In this document: piece after piece, positions 63,463 to 64,000 of the stretch | Layout: every line of letters starts with the position of its first letter | How positions within the stretch are numbered: position 1 is the first letter of the stretch | DNA from: Desulfobacter vibrioformis DSM 8776 | Lineage (GTDB): Bacteria > Desulfobacterota > Desulfobacteria > Desulfobacterales > Desulfobacteraceae | Direction: 5' to 3' | Length of the DNA stretch: 64,000 nt | Assembly (NCBI RefSeq): GCF_000745975.1 | Contig: NZ_JQKJ01000004.1 | Span: 159,283 to 223,282 of the forward strand | The notes under the pieces: generated by a model | Database searches by the model: none | What the model saw: the letters and a program-made list of their open reading frames with translations, nothing else | Told to the model about the DNA's origin: nothing | Translations under genes and position numbers: made by a program

Positions 63463-63603
63463 CTAAGCAAATTTTATCATACGCGGACAAGATCCTCATC
63501 AAGAATATATTCACCGTATTTTACTCGTCCGATTTAATACCATAAAGGCTCAGTCAACTTTTCCTGGTATTGATTGAATATTCCCCTTTCCGCTTCACAA
63601 ATT

Positions 63604-63648
63604 GACTGGTAAAAACTACATAGTTAATCGGTGCAGCTTTTACCAGTC
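63604..63648. repeat. 11-bp perfect inverted repeat near the catalase 3' end
   Basis: GACTGGTAAAA (63604-63614) and TTTTACCAGTC (63638-63648) with a 23-nt loop. No T-tract follows on the minus strand. Its role is unknown; the rest of 63047-63219 and 63463-63679 shows no gene. Confidence 0.5.
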
Positions 63649-63679
63649 CGAATAGATGCGGTTGATCGCTGATGTTTAT

Positions 63680-64000
63680 CTATCGTGGAACTTTATCCAA
63701 CGAAATGCCCAGTGCCTTGGCCACCCCTTCACCATAGGCCGGGTCGGCTTTCAGGCAGTTGCCGATATGACGGATTTTGATCATCTCCGGAGCATCGTCC
63801 ATTGCACGGGCGGTGTTGCCGAACAGGGCCTCCTGTTGTTCCTTACTCATCAAACGAAATAGTTTGCCCGGCTGGGTATAGTAATCACTGTCATCCTCTC
63901 GCGCGTTCCAGTGAGCTGCCGCACCGCTCAATGCCAGAGGGGGCTCGGAGAAGTCTGGCTGTTCTTGCCATTCACCATAGCTGTTTGGCTCGTAGCCAAG
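63680..64000 (-). CDS. catalase C-terminal part (partial)
   Basis: The last 106 codons of a haem catalase whose start lies past the right edge. Visible text: [54 protein letters not shown] and the typical catalase tail [22 protein letters not shown]. The catalytic His and the haem Tyr lie outside the window. It is transcribed toward the PKS-NRPS cluster and ends at 63680. A catalase in an anaerobe protects against transient oxygen exposure. Confidence 0.9.
   Translation of the reverse strand, partial: LGYEPNSYGEWQEQPDFSEPPLALSGAAAHWNAREDDSDYYTQPGKLFRLMSKEQQEALFGNTARAMDDAPEMIKIRHIGNCLKADPAYGEGVAKALGISLDKVPR

Overview
The window looks like chromosomal DNA of an anaerobic Desulfobacterota (delta-proteobacterial, Desulfobacteraceae-like) bacterium. 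This is inferred from the mix of genes: pyruvate phosphate dikinase, a dcw cell-division cluster encoding a MurE-MurF fusion, a GldG-type ABC operon, oxygen-sensitive 2-hydroxyacyl-CoA dehydratase components, and an ArsR/permease/thioredoxin/CcdA operon. No rRNA, tRNA or CRISPR array was seen.

Layout. 1-2.5 kb (minus): the N-terminus of a GspE/PilB-like protein, a small membrane protein and an ABC-F ATPase. 2.7-5.4 kb (plus): ppdK. 5.4-8.8 kb: a palindromic repeat element, a possible transposase scrap, and an AT-rich two-gene module (double P-loop KGGVGR ATPase plus a small HEPN-like protein) that looks horizontally acquired. 8.9-12.1 kb (minus): a YkgJ-like protein, then recR, ebfC and dnaX. 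12.3-15.7 kb (plus): arsR, permease, small thioredoxin, DGC protein, periplasmic thioredoxin and ccdA. 15.9-32.9 kb (minus): the complete dcw operon, read mraZ-rsmH-ftsL-ftsI-murEF-mraY-murD-ftsW-murG-murC-murB-ftsQ-ftsA-ftsZ, with a triple MraZ-type operator at its head. 33.2-39.4 kb (minus): plsC, then a GldG/GldF/GldA-like ABC operon led by an RHH-like gene. 39.9-41.2 kb (minus): a secreted GH18 protein.

41.7-63.0 kb (plus) is the most striking part. It is a GC-rich gene cluster reading: P-type ATPase fused to an FAD oxidoreductase; acyl-AMP ligase; free-standing ACP; a 4207-residue PKS-NRPS (KS-AT-ACP-C-A-PCP-C-A-PCP-C-A-PCP, with no thioesterase); and two 2-hydroxyacyl-CoA dehydratase-family subunits around their ATP-dependent activator. 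The AT looks malonyl-specific. The adenylation pockets read as aromatic, valine and probably basic. A working model is that the ligase and ACP prime the synthase with an acyl unit, perhaps an enoyl acid made by the radical dehydratase, which is extended by one malonyl unit and three amino acids. The fusion protein would act in maturation, redox chemistry or export. Two palindromic 9-nt-periodic elements sit inside the cluster, on either side of the megasynthase gene, and a relative lies at 5.5 kb.

63.0-64.0 kb holds a Uma2-family remnant and the C-terminus of a catalase (minus strand), so the cluster ends at about 63.05 kb.
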